This document shows positions 32,022 to 41,354 of a stretch of DNA of 61,916 bases, piece after piece. This stretch comes from an uncultured Faecalibacterium sp. (GTDB taxonomy: Bacteria; Bacillota; Clostridia; Oscillospirales; Ruminococcaceae), in assembly GCA_934524985.1 (NCBI GenBank), contig CAKSYT010000012.1, positions 1 through 61,916 on the forward strand, in the 5' to 3' direction. Every line of letters begins with the position of its first letter. The stretch's first letter is position 1. The notes beneath the pieces are model-generated. The model saw only the letters and a list, made by a program, of their open reading frames with translations. It did no database searches and was not told the DNA's origin. The position numbers were made by a program, and so were the translations under genes.

Positions 32022-34637
32022 ATGGCAGAGCTTTCGCCCATGATGCAGCAGTATCTTGAGATCAAAAATCAACACAAGGACGAAATTCTTTTTTACCGCA
32101 TCGGCGATTTTTACGAGATGTTCTTCGACGATGCCGTCACGGCCTCCCGGGAGCTGGATCTTACCCTTACCGGCAAGCAGTGCGGCCTTGCGGAGCGCGC
32201 CCCTATGTGCGGCGTGCCCTTCCACAGCTACGAGGGCTATGTGGCGCGCCTGATCGCTAAGGGCTATAAGGTGGCCATCTGCGAGCAGGTGGAGGACCCC
32301 GCCAAGGCGAAAGGCCTTGTCAAGCGGGATATCATCCGGGTGGTCACCCCCGGTACGGTCATCGAGAGCAGTATGCTGCAGGACGACCGCAACAACTACA
32401 TTGCCAGCCTGTACCTCAAGGGCAAAAAGGCGGGCCTGTGCTTTGCGGACGTTTCCACCGGTACGGCGCATATCACCGAACTGACGGCGGATAAGATCGC
32501 CCCGGCGGTCATTACCGAGCTGTGCCGCTACCACCCCAGCGAGGTGCTGCTGAACCCCGGCCTGCTGGACTGCCGCGAGGTGACCGCCTACATCAAAAAG
32601 AACATGAACTGCTCGGTGGAGCTGGTCGAGGACGAACGCTATGCGCCGGGGCTGGTGGCTTCTGCGCTGGAAGAGCAGTTTGGCCGCGACTGGCCGCAGA
32701 CCACCGGCATAGCCGCCGAGGGCTTGGTGCGCTTTGCCATGGCCGCGCTGCTGGAATATCTGCACGATACCCAGATCAAGGGCGTGGAGCGGTTAAAGAC
32801 GGTCATTACTTACAACGAAGCCCAGTTCATGCGGCTTTCGCCGGTCACCCGCGCAAACCTTGAGCTGACCGAGACCCTGCGCGGGCGCGAAAAGCGCGGC
32901 ACCCTGCTGTGGGTGCTGGATAAGACCAGCACCGCCATGGGCAAGCGGATGCTGCGCAGCTGGATCGAGCAGCCGCTCATTTCCAGCCAGCTCATCAACC
33001 ACCGCCTGAACGCTGTGGAAGCGCTGGTGCGCCAGACCATGGTGCGCGGCGACCTGACCGAGGAGCTGCACTACATCGCAGACCTGGAGCGCCTGATGAC
33101 CCGCACGGTGTACGGCTCTGCCACCCCCAAGGAGATTTACACCCTTGCCCAGACCTGCGACCGTCTGCCCGGTCTACGCAAGCAGGCGGAGGACTGCAAC
33201 TGCCCGGAACTTTCCGAGCTTGCCGCCGGCATCGACCCGCTGGAGGATATCAAGGCGCGCATTTATGCCGCAGTAGACCCGGACGCACCCTCCACCCTCA
33301 AGGATGGCGGCGTCATCGCCAAGGGCTACCACGCCGAGGTGGACGAGCTGCGCTCCATCCGCGATAACACCAAGGGCGTTCTGGCACAGCTGGAAGCCCG
33401 TCTGCGGCAGGAGACCGGCATCCCAAAGCTGAAAATTGGCTATAACCATGTGTTCGGCTACTTCATCGAGGTGAGCAACTCCTATAAGAACCTTGTGCCG
33501 GAGACCTATATCCGCAAGCAGACCCTCACCTCCGGCGAGCGGTACATCACGCAGGAGCTGAAGGAGCTGGAAAGCAAGATCCTTGGCGCACACGAGCGGC
33601 TCATCTCGCTGGAACGCCGCCTGTTTGATGAGCTGCTGGAAAGCATCGGTGCGCAGCTGGACCGTATCCAGCGCACCGCCAACGCCATTGCCCAACTGGA
33701 CGTGCTGGCTGCGCTGGCACAGGTGGCTGCGGAAAACAACTACTGCCGCCCTGTGGTGGACGACAGCGATGTATTGACCATCACCGAGGGACGTCACCCC
33801 GTGGTGGAGCAGGTGCTCAAGGGCAGTATGTTCGTGCCCAACGACACCACCCTCAACTGCACCACCGACCGCTGCCTTATCATCACCGGCCCCAACATGG
33901 CGGGTAAATCCACCTATATGCGTCAGAATGCCCTCATTGCCCTGATGGCGCAGATCGGCTCCTTTGTGCCGGCTGCCAGCTGCCATGTGGGCGTGGTGGA
34001 CGCCATCTTCACCCGCATTGGCGCATCAGACGACCTTGCCGCCGGTCAGTCCACCTTTATGGTGGAGATGACCGAGGTGGCCGAAATTCTGAAAAATGCC
34101 ACCGCCAAGAGCCTTGTGGTGCTGGACGAGATCGGGCGCGGCACCTCCACCTTTGACGGCATGAGCATCGCCCGCGCCGTGGTGGAGCATATCGCAGACC
34201 CCGCCAAGGGTCTGGGCTGCAAGACTCTGTTCGCCACCCACTATCATGAGCTGACCGAGCTGGAAGGCACCGTGGAGGGCGTAAAAAACTACAACATCGC
34301 GGTCAAAAAGCGCGGCGAGGACATCACCTTCCTGCGGCGCATCGTGCGCGGCCCCGCCGACGACAGCTACGGCATCGAGGTGGCAAAGCTGGCCGGTCTG
34401 CCCGGCAGCGTGACCCGCCGTGCCCACGAAGTGCTGCGCACACTGGAAGCCTCTGCTCCCAAAAACAAGGTGGAACAGATGGATTTTGACGCCTTGCAGG
34501 AGTACAATTCCCCGGCAGTGCCCAGCGAGATGATGGAAAAGCTGGAAGCCGTGGATGTGGAAACGCTTACCCCCATTGAAGCGCTGAACTTCTTGTACGA
34601 GCTGAAAAAGACCCTCAAGGGCAGCCTGAACGGCTGA
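32022..34637 (+). CDS. mutS: DNA mismatch repair protein MutS
   Basis: 871 aa, full length. The mismatch-reading motif is in GDFYEMFFDDA near residue 30; Walker A is GPNMAGKST at about 622-630, with the ABC-type signature region DDLAAGQSTFMVEM and Walker B LVVLDEIGRGTS after it. It recognises mispairs and hands over to MutL, encoded 34 bp downstream. GGGAAAGAGG precedes the ATG. Confidence 0.97.
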   Translation: MAELSPMMQQYLEIKNQHKDEILFYRIGDFYEMFFDDAVTASRELDLTLTGKQCGLAERAPMCGVPFHSYEGYVARLIAKGYKVAICEQVEDPAKAKGLVKRDIIRVVTPGTVIESSMLQDDRNNYIASLYLKGKKAGLCFADVSTGTAHITELTADKIAPAVITELCRYHPSEVLLNPGLLDCREVTAYIKKNMNCSVELVEDERYAPGLVASALEEQFGRDWPQTTGIAAEGLVRFAMAALLEYLHDTQIKGVERLKTVITYNEAQFMRLSPVTRANLELTETLRGREKRGTLLWVLDKTSTAMGKRMLRSWIEQPLISSQLINHRLNAVEALVRQTMVRGDLTEELHYIADLERLMTRTVYGSATPKEIYTLAQTCDRLPGLRKQAEDCNCPELSELAAGIDPLEDIKARIYAAVDPDAPSTLKDGGVIAKGYHAEVDELRSIRDNTKGVLAQLEARLRQETGIPKLKIGYNHVFGYFIEVSNSYKNLVPETYIRKQTLTSGERYITQELKELESKILGAHERLISLERRLFDELLESIGAQLDRIQRTANAIAQLDVLAALAQVAAENNYCRPVVDDSDVLTITEGRHPVVEQVLKGSMFVPNDTTLNCTTDRCLIITGPNMAGKSTYMRQNALIALMAQIGSFVPAASCHVGVVDAIFTRIGASDDLAAGQSTFMVEMTEVAEILKNATAKSLVVLDEIGRGTSTFDGMSIARAVVEHIADPAKGLGCKTLFATHYHELTELEGTVEGVKNYNIAVKKRGEDITFLRRIVRGPADDSYGIEVAKLAGLPGSVTRRAHEVLRTLEASAPKNKVEQMDFDALQEYNSPAVPSEMMEKLEAVDVETLTPIEALNFLYELKKTLKGSLNG

Positions 34638-34671
34638 CCGTAAAAATCAACCACAGGGGAGGGAAAAGACC

Positions 34672-36819
34672 ATGGCAGTCATCCATGTACTGGATAAGCA
34701 TACCGCTGAGCTGATCGCCGCCGGTGAGGTGGTGGAGCGCCCGGCATCGGTGGTCAAGGAGCTTTTGGAAAACTCTATCGACGCCGGTGCAACGCAGGTC
34801 ACCGTCAGCATCGAGTCCGGCGGCGTAAAGCTGATCGAGATCAGCGATAACGGCACCGGCATTGATGCCGAGTATATCCCGACAGCCTTCATCCGCCACG
34901 CTACCAGCAAAATTGAAAAGCCGGACGACCTGAACAGCATCCATACGCTGGGTTTCCGGGGCGAGGCACTGGCTTCCATTGCCAGCGTTGCGCGGGTAGA
35001 GCTGCTCACCCGCACCGAGGTGGACGAGTTTGCCACCTGCTACCGCATCGCCGGCGGCGAGGAGCAGGGCAGGGAGCCTGCCGCCCGCGCCGTGGGCACC
35101 ACTATCCGGGTGCAGGATCTGTTCTACAACACCCCCGCCCGCATGAAGTTCCTCAAAAAGGACTCCAGCGAGGGCACCTTTGTGGCAGATAACGTAGGGC
35201 ATGTCGCGCTCAGCCACCCGGAGGTCAGCGTCAAATTCATCCGGGAAGGCAAGCTGCAATACGTCACCCCCGGCGATGGCCAGCTGCGCAGCGCCGCCTA
35301 TGCGGTGCTGGGGCGTGAGTTCAGCCGCGACCTCATCGAGGTGCACTCGGAGGAAGGGCTGTACCGGGTCACCGGCCTGATCACCCCGCCCAAGAGCTGC
35401 CGCGCCAGCCGCAGTATGCAGCATTTCTACATCAACGGCCGCTATGTGCGCAACCGCACCATTATGGCGGGCATGGAAATGGCCTTCAAGGGTACGACCA
35501 TGCAGGGCAAGTTCCCGGGCGGCATCCTGCTTCTGGAAATGCCCACCGATCTTGTGGACGTCAATGTCCACCCTGCAAAGATCGAAGCCCGCTTTGCCCG
35601 GGAAAATGACGTGTTTGATGTCATCTATCATGCGGTCAAGCTGGCACTGGCGCAGCCCGGCACCGGGGAACGGCGCTTTACCTTTGAAGCAGACGAAAAA
35701 GAGAAAACTGAAAAAGAAAACGATATACAAAGCGAAAACACTGTAAAGAATAATCACTTTACAGGGCTTTCTGCTGTGATTCCGGGTCAGGCAGACCCCG
35801 GTGCGCTGCCCGCGCAGCGCTGGGAAGCCCCGCAGCCGCCGCAGCGCCCTGCCGCTGCCCCGGTGAAAACCCCGGCTTTTACGGCAGATACCCCGCCGGT
35901 ACAGCCCGCGCAGCCTGCCCGCGTAGCGGCTGCTGTGCCCTCGTGGCGGCAGTCTGACCCCGCAGAGGACATTCTGGACCCGGTGGTTACCCTCCATAGC
36001 CCGGAAAAGCCGGATGCAACCGAAGTCCAGCCCGCACCGCAGCCCTTCCGGGCAGCAGCTGGTGAGGCGCAGCTGGATGTACACCCGGAAACGGACGGTG
36101 CAGCTGACCCGCTGCTGGATCACATGGCGGCATGGAACACCATGCCCGCCGCCCCGGAGATCGAAGCCGCAACGGTGCCCTATCAGCCGGAAGAACCCGA
36201 ACAGCCGGAGCAGCCGGAGCAGCTGGGCTTTGATGTGCCGCAGGGGGAAGAGCCGCTGCGGTATGTGGGCGAAGTTTTCCGCACCTATATTCTGGCGGAG
36301 CGAGGAGATGAGCTGTGTCTGATCGATAAGCACGCCGCCCACGAGCGTCAGCTATACGAAAAGCTTGCCGCCAACTACGGCAACGTGCCCAGCCAGCTGC
36401 TGCTGCAGCCCGCCGCCATCGACCTTTCCGCAGAGGAAAAGCAGGCGCTGCTGGAAAACCAGCCTCTGCTGGAAAACGCCGGGCTGGATGTGGCGGATTT
36501 TGGCGGCAGCACCGTGCTGCTGCGTGCCGTGCCTGCGGACGTAGAGCCGCAGAACGCTGAGGACTTGCTGGTGGAGATCGCTGACCGCCTGCTCAAGGGC
36601 AGCCGTGACGCGCTGAACGAGCATACCGAGTGGGTGCTGCACTCCATCTCCTGCCGCGCCGCCATCAAGGCGGGGGACAAGTCCTCCCCGCAGGAGCTTA
36701 TGGCATTGGCCGAGAAGATCCTCTCCGGCGAGGTGCCGCCCTTCTGCCCCCATGGCCGTCCCTGTGTGCTCAAGCTTACCCGAAAGGAGTTGGAAAAGCA
36801 GTTTGGACGCATCGTGTAA
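34672..36819 (+). CDS. mutL: DNA mismatch repair endonuclease MutL
   Basis: 715 aa. The GHKL ATPase N-terminus shows ELIAAGEVVERPASVVKELLENS, DNGTGI and GFRGEALASI. A long Pro/Ala/Glu-rich linker (about 345-535) joins a C-terminal domain with the endonuclease motif DKHAAHERQLYE (matching DQHAxxExxxxE with Gln to Lys) and late CPHGRP and FGRIV. So it should nick DNA itself, as in bacteria without MutH. Its end overlaps miaA. Confidence 0.96.
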   Translation: MAVIHVLDKHTAELIAAGEVVERPASVVKELLENSIDAGATQVTVSIESGGVKLIEISDNGTGIDAEYIPTAFIRHATSKIEKPDDLNSIHTLGFRGEALASIASVARVELLTRTEVDEFATCYRIAGGEEQGREPAARAVGTTIRVQDLFYNTPARMKFLKKDSSEGTFVADNVGHVALSHPEVSVKFIREGKLQYVTPGDGQLRSAAYAVLGREFSRDLIEVHSEEGLYRVTGLITPPKSCRASRSMQHFYINGRYVRNRTIMAGMEMAFKGTTMQGKFPGGILLLEMPTDLVDVNVHPAKIEARFARENDVFDVIYHAVKLALAQPGTGERRFTFEADEKEKTEKENDIQSENTVKNNHFTGLSAVIPGQADPGALPAQRWEAPQPPQRPAAAPVKTPAFTADTPPVQPAQPARVAAAVPSWRQSDPAEDILDPVVTLHSPEKPDATEVQPAPQPFRAAAGEAQLDVHPETDGAADPLLDHMAAWNTMPAAPEIEAATVPYQPEEPEQPEQPEQLGFDVPQGEEPLRYVGEVFRTYILAERGDELCLIDKHAAHERQLYEKLAANYGNVPSQLLLQPAAIDLSAEEKQALLENQPLLENAGLDVADFGGSTVLLRAVPADVEPQNAEDLLVEIADRLLKGSRDALNEHTEWVLHSISCRAAIKAGDKSSPQELMALAEKILSGEVPPFCPHGRPCVLKLTRKELEKQFGRIV

Positions 36820-37753
36820 TGCAAAACCCGCCGTGGTGGCTGTGGTAGGCCCCACCGCCACCGGCAAGACTGCGCTGGGCGTTGCGCTGGCGCAGCAGTT
36901 CTCCGGCGAGGTCATCAGCGCCGACTCCATGCAGATCTATAAAGGTCTGGATGTGGGCACCGCCAAGGTCACCCCGCAGGAGACCTGCGGCATCCCGCAC
37001 CACGGCGTGGACATCCTCACCCCGGAAAAGACCTTCAGCGTGGCGGATTTCACCGCGCTGGCAGGGGAGTATATTCAGGATATCACCGCCGGGGGGCATC
37101 TGCCGCTGCTGGTAGGAGGCACCGGACTGTATGTGCAGAGCCTTTTGTACGGGGTGCGTTTCACCGCCGAAAAAGCCCCGGATGGTCTGCGCGAGCAGCT
37201 GACCGCCGAACTGGAGGCCATCGGCCCGGAGGCCATGTACGCAAAACTGCAAGCCGTAGACCCGGAAGCCGCCGCTGCCATCCATCCCAATAATAAGGTA
37301 CGGGTGCTGCGGGCGCTGGAGCACTACTATGCCACCGGTAAGCGTCTCAGCGAGCAGAAGGCCGATTCGCTGCCGCCGGAGCGACCCTACCGCAGCCTTG
37401 TGCTGGGGCTGGATTTCCCGGAGCGTGCAGCGCTGTACCGCCGCATCGACCTGCGGGTGGACAAAATGCTGGAAGCCGGGCTTTTAGCCGAAGCGGAATA
37501 CGTCTGGCGCAACCGCGATGCTTTCCGTACCGCCGCACAGGCCATCGGCTATAAAGAATTTTTCCCGTATTTTGAGCAGACAGCCGCGCTGGATGCCTGC
37601 ACCGAGAAGCTCAAACAGGCCTCCCGCAACTACGCCAAGCGCCAGCTGACATGGTTCCGCCACATGGACGGCGTCACATGGCTGGACGCCGGGGCGGCAG
37701 ACGTGCGGCAGACCGCCCTGCGCCTGACCCAAGACTTTTTATCGAAAGGATGA
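36803..37753 (+). CDS. miaA: tRNA dimethylallyltransferase
   Basis: 316 aa, family length. P-loop GPTATGKTALG, DSMQIYKGLD, the GGTGLYVQSLL motif and IGYKEF are all present. It prenylates A37, giving the substrate for MiaB. No ATG is suitable; I use TTG at 36803, which overlaps mutL by 17 bp and lies 14 bp after AAAGGAG, a little far. A GTG near 36827 is the alternative. Frame before 36803 is mutL sequence. Confidence 0.92.
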   Translation: MDASCNAKPAVVAVVGPTATGKTALGVALAQQFSGEVISADSMQIYKGLDVGTAKVTPQETCGIPHHGVDILTPEKTFSVADFTALAGEYIQDITAGGHLPLLVGGTGLYVQSLLYGVRFTAEKAPDGLREQLTAELEAIGPEAMYAKLQAVDPEAAAAIHPNNKVRVLRALEHYYATGKRLSEQKADSLPPERPYRSLVLGLDFPERAALYRRIDLRVDKMLEAGLLAEAEYVWRNRDAFRTAAQAIGYKEFFPYFEQTAALDACTEKLKQASRNYAKRQLTWFRHMDGVTWLDAGAADVRQTALRLTQDFLSKG

Positions 37754-37758
37754 TCCTT

Positions 37759-39072
37759 ATGCCGGAAACCCCTCAGGAGCCGCGCCGGAAGCTCTCGGCT
37801 CTCACCACGCTGGCCGTTGTGCTGGCCACCTTTTTGCTGGCGGCGGCAGCGTATGTCTGCTGGCAGGCGGCGCACATCCTTTTCCCCCAGAATGTCTACG
37901 AAACGGCGCTGCCCATCACCATCTCCGATACCATTGAAGCGGACGGCGTGCTGCTGTTTGACGAGACCTGCATTTCCGGCAGCGGCAATCTGGGCTACCT
38001 TGTCTCGGACGGCGAGCGGGTGTCGGCAGGCACTGCCGTTGCAGAGCTGTATACCGATGCCAATCAGGCAGTGCTGCGCCAGCAGCTGACTCAGCTCACC
38101 AGCCAGATCGACCTGTTGCAGCGCTCCCAGAACACCGCAGCCACCCAGCTGGACGGCCTGCTCAAGGAGCGCTCCGGTGCACTGTACGACCTGCTGGACG
38201 CACTGGATACCGCCCGTTACAGCGATGTGGACAACAGCGCCGATGCCTATTTGTTGGCGCAGAACAAGCTGTGGATCACCACCGGCGATACCGCCGGTTT
38301 TGCCGATCAGATCGCGCTGCTTGCCCAGCAGGCACAGACCGTGCAGGCACAGCTGGGTAACCCCACCCAGATCCTCGCCCCTACCACCGGCTACTTTGTC
38401 CGGGCTGCCAGCAGCGGACGGCTGAACGCCGGTGCTGCGGACATTCTGGCGCAGAGCCCGGAGCAGCTCAAGGCCTATCTGGACTCGGACCCCGAGATGC
38501 CGCTGGATGGCTGCGTGGGCAAGCTGGTGGCCGGGTTCAGCTGGCAGTACGCCGGGGTGTGCTCGGCAAAGCAGGCCGAAAAGCTGTTGGGCGCGGACGG
38601 CAAGCCCCTGCGCACGGCGGTGGAGATCAGCTTTCCCGGCCAGAGCGATGCCGCTCTGCGTGCCACCGTCACCGAGGTGACCATTGATGCAGAACAGGAT
38701 GTTGCCCGCTTTGTGCTGCGCTGCAATTCCATCAACGGCGATGTGCTGTGCCTTAACCACGCTCGCGCCCGCATCAGCACCGGCGAGAGCACCGGTCTGC
38801 GGGTGCCTGCCGCAGCGGTGCACTACCTCAAGGAGGACGGCACCGAGGCCGAGACGCAGGGCGAAAACTATATCCCCGGCGTGTACGTCAAGTACGGCAA
38901 CATCGCCCGCTTCTGCAAGATCGACCCCGTGGATGCCGACCATCCGCTGGTCACAGAAGGGGATTACATCCTTGTTTTGCCCAAGGGAACGGACGGTTCC
39001 GTCAGTCAGGTAAGGCTTTATGACGAAATAATCGTCTCGGGACAAAATTTATATGACGGAAAACTTTTGTAG
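37759..39072 (+). CDS. HlyD-like periplasmic adaptor-type membrane protein
   Basis: 437 aa. One N-terminal membrane span (about residues 13-36) is followed by an extracytoplasmic region that resembles membrane-fusion adaptors: a biotinyl-lipoyl-like half GYLVSDGERVSAGTAVAELY, a coiled-coil segment (about 95-200, QLTQLTSQIDLLQ), and the second half ILAPTTGYFV. A C-terminal DGSVSQVRLYDEII barrel-like part ends it. No transporter gene adjoins it; it sits between miaA and sepF. Start 37759 has GAAAGGA at 8 bp; it begins 5 bp after miaA. A role in cell envelope or division is only suggested by position. Confidence 0.7.
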   Translation: MPETPQEPRRKLSALTTLAVVLATFLLAAAAYVCWQAAHILFPQNVYETALPITISDTIEADGVLLFDETCISGSGNLGYLVSDGERVSAGTAVAELYTDANQAVLRQQLTQLTSQIDLLQRSQNTAATQLDGLLKERSGALYDLLDALDTARYSDVDNSADAYLLAQNKLWITTGDTAGFADQIALLAQQAQTVQAQLGNPTQILAPTTGYFVRAASSGRLNAGAADILAQSPEQLKAYLDSDPEMPLDGCVGKLVAGFSWQYAGVCSAKQAEKLLGADGKPLRTAVEISFPGQSDAALRATVTEVTIDAEQDVARFVLRCNSINGDVLCLNHARARISTGESTGLRVPAAAVHYLKEDGTEAETQGENYIPGVYVKYGNIARFCKIDPVDADHPLVTEGDYILVLPKGTDGSVSQVRLYDEIIVSGQNLYDGKLL

Positions 39073-39075
39073 TTA

Positions 39076-39104
39076 TTGACATCTGCTGAAAAAAATCAGA
39101 TAAT
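39076..39104 (+). promoter_or_regulatory. Promoter of sepF cluster
   Basis: TTGACA (39076-39081), 17 bp, GATAAT (39099-39104), about 75 bp before sepF. Confidence 0.8.
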
Positions 39105-39181
39105 AGTAGAAGCTATTTGCATTCTTTTTGCAAAGAACGCCAGGCAGCCGGGCGCTGCCCGAATGAAAGGAGCAGATAATT

Positions 39182-39646
39182 ATGTCTTTGCTGGATAGCA
39201 TTAAGAAGGGCCTGATGGGCGAAGGGGACGAGTACGAGGATCAGTACATCGATGACGGCCCCCAGATGGTGAACAACAACAGCGGCGTCGGCATCGGTCT
39301 GGACGAAGAGACCGAAGAGCCTGCCGAGGGTGCCAGCAAGAAGAACAAGGTGGTCAACATCCATGCCACCACCCAGCTCAAGGTGGTCCTTGTCAAGCCC
39401 GAGCGGTTCGAGGATGCCAGCACCATTGCCGACCATCTGAACAACAAGCGTACCGTGGTGCTGAATCTGGAGTCCACCAACAAGGAGGTCTCCCGCCGTC
39501 TGGTGGACTTCCTGTCCGGCGTGGCTTATGCCAACAACGGCCAGATCAAGCGCGTAGCCAACAGCACCTTTATCATTACCCCGTACAACGTGGATATCAT
39601 GGGTGACCTGCTGGACGAGCTGGAGAACAATGGCGCATTCTATTGA
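39182..39646 (+). CDS. sepF: Cell division protein SepF
   Basis: 154 aa. N-terminal amphipathic membrane-targeting helix (MSLLDSIKKGLMG), an acidic linker, then the SepF core with KVVLVKPERFEDA, HLNNKRTVVLNLE and RLVDFLSGVAYANNG. It links FtsZ to the membrane at the septum. ylmH begins within its last codons; divIVA follows. Confidence 0.95.
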   Translation: MSLLDSIKKGLMGEGDEYEDQYIDDGPQMVNNNSGVGIGLDEETEEPAEGASKKNKVVNIHATTQLKVVLVKPERFEDASTIADHLNNKRTVVLNLESTNKEVSRRLVDFLSGVAYANNGQIKRVANSTFIITPYNVDIMGDLLDELENNGAFY

Positions 39647-40448
39647 TCCGGCAGCCGGTGCGGTGCGGGGCTTTGTGCCCGCCCGCAACGATGAGGAACG
39701 CTATCTCATGCGGCATATCGAGGATCTTGCCGATGCGGCTTTTTCCCGCGGCATAGCCCGGTACTCTGCATTCCTCAGCGACCGGGAGCAGGATCTTGCC
39801 CGGGCGGCACTGGGGCGTGCCGGTGTGCGGGACGGCTGGCGTTTTGACGGCGGCTGGCCCGAGGCCGAGCGCCGGGTGCTCTGTCTGGAGCCGGAGTACA
39901 GCTACGGCGAGTGTCCGGTGCGCTGCGTACAGCTGCAATGCCGGGCACTGCCCGGTGCGGCGCTTCCGGCGCACAAGGACTATCTGGGCAGCCTGATGGG
40001 GCTTGCCCTCAAGCGCGAGGCTCTGGGCGATATTCTGCTGCCTGCCGATGCGCCGGGCACAGCCTATGTGTTCGCACTGGAACCGGTGGCAAAACTCATT
40101 TGTCGGGAGCTGTGTCAAGCGGGGCGCACCGAGGTGTCCACCCGTCTATTGGAGCCGGACGAGATCCCGGCTTTCCCGGCACCGGAGCGGCAGCTGCTCA
40201 CCGCCACCGTGTCCTCCCTGCGGCTGGACGCGGTGCTTTCTGCCATGCTGCACGTCAGCCGCGGCACTGCTGCGGAGCTGATCGAGGCGGGCAGGGTAGA
40301 GATCAACCATCTGCCGGTGGAAAAGCCCCATGCCCCCGTATACGAGCAGGATGTGTTTACCGTGCGCGGCAAGGGCCGTTTCCGGCTGACCGCATTGCCC
40401 GGGAAAAGTAAAAAAGATCGTTCGATCATTGAGTTCTTTCAATATTAA
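39630..40448 (+). CDS. ylmH: YlmH-like S4-domain RNA-binding protein
   Basis: 272 aa. Its C-terminal S4 domain (RLDAVLSAMLHVSRGTAAEL, about 190-210, then GRVEINHLPVEKPHAPV) binds RNA; the N-terminal part has the YlmH-type fold with DYLGSLMGLALKREALGDIL. Related YlmH proteins are implicated in ribosome rescue/quality control, and the gene is traditionally in the division cluster. The ATG at 39630 overlaps sepF by 17 bp and has GGAG just before it. Confidence 0.9.
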   Translation: MAHSIDPAAGAVRGFVPARNDEERYLMRHIEDLADAAFSRGIARYSAFLSDREQDLARAALGRAGVRDGWRFDGGWPEAERRVLCLEPEYSYGECPVRCVQLQCRALPGAALPAHKDYLGSLMGLALKREALGDILLPADAPGTAYVFALEPVAKLICRELCQAGRTEVSTRLLEPDEIPAFPAPERQLLTATVSSLRLDAVLSAMLHVSRGTAAELIEAGRVEINHLPVEKPHAPVYEQDVFTVRGKGRFRLTALPGKSKKDRSIIEFFQY

Positions 40449-40469
40449 AAGCTATGGGAGGAAATGACT

Positions 40470-41318
40470 ATGCTGACTCCGCAGGATGTCCGCTCTGTAC
40501 AATTTGAAAAAAACCTCCGCGGCTACCGTACAGAGGACGTGGACCGTTTTCTGGACAAGGTCGAGGAGCAGCTGCAGCAGAACGATGCGCAGGCAGAGCA
40601 GCTGCGCAAGCAGATCGCTGATCTGACCGCAGAGAACCAGAAGCTTAAGGGCGAGCTGCAAAGCTTTGAGGCCGACGGCGATATGCTCAAGAGCGCACTG
40701 ATCAATGCCCAGCGCATGGGCGAAAACGTGATCCGCGAAGCAAACCAGAAGGCTGAGGAGATCATCCACCGCGCAAACCTGCGGGGCGACGATATCATCC
40801 GCGATGCCAACGAGCTGCTGCAGAAGGCAAGCGACCGCGCAGACGAGATCGAGAACGAGGCCAACGAGAAGCGTCTGGCAGAGGAGCGGGAGTATGACCG
40901 CGTCCGTCTGGAGGTCACCCGCTTCAAGTCGGATGTGCTCAATTTGTACCGCAGCCATGTGGAATCTTTGAGCCGTCTGCCGGAGTTCCAGAAGGACGCT
41001 AAGGACGCCGCTAAGGACGCCCCCGCACAGGACGCTGCGCCTGCGCAGGAAGCTGCCGCAGAGCAGCCCGCCGCACAGCCCGAGACTGCCCCCGCAGCCG
41101 ATGCAGCAGCCCCGGCCGAGCAGCCTGCCGCTAAGGCTGCCGAACCCGCCGAAACCACCGAACCTGCCGCCCCTGCCGATGACGACAAGGCGGCTGACAG
41201 CAGCGAGGATTTCTGGGCAAAGGACGAAAGCCAGCTCAAGCTGGACCCGCCTCCTGCTGATATGAAGCCGGACGAGCCGGACTACGACGCTTTTCAGGGC
41301 GTAAAGTTCAGCGAGTAA
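40470..41318 (+). CDS. divIVA: DivIVA domain-containing protein
   Basis: 282 aa. The N-terminal membrane-curvature domain has MLTPQDVRSVQFEKNLRGY followed by DVDRFLDKVEEQL, then a long coiled coil to about residue 175 and a Pro/Ala-rich acidic tail with a short conserved end. It should mark poles or septa. ATG 40470 lies 8 bp after GGGAGG; ATG 40464 is too close. Confidence 0.93.
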   Translation: MLTPQDVRSVQFEKNLRGYRTEDVDRFLDKVEEQLQQNDAQAEQLRKQIADLTAENQKLKGELQSFEADGDMLKSALINAQRMGENVIREANQKAEEIIHRANLRGDDIIRDANELLQKASDRADEIENEANEKRLAEEREYDRVRLEVTRFKSDVLNLYRSHVESLSRLPEFQKDAKDAAKDAPAQDAAPAQEAAAEQPAAQPETAPAADAAAPAEQPAAKAAEPAETTEPAAPADDDKAADSSEDFWAKDESQLKLDPPPADMKPDEPDYDAFQGVKFSE

Positions 41319-41354
41319 GGTACCCAACGCAAAAATAGAGGAGAGTGTAAACCA

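Noticed and set aside
29988..32765. Minus-strand open frame of over 900 codons opposite miaB, ylbF and mutS
   Set aside because: Antisense shadow; composition is His/Gln/Val-rich without any domain and it runs across three real genes and promoters.
41319..41354. Possible T-box before ileS
   Set aside because: Only 36 bp separates divIVA from ileS; there is no room for a T-box.
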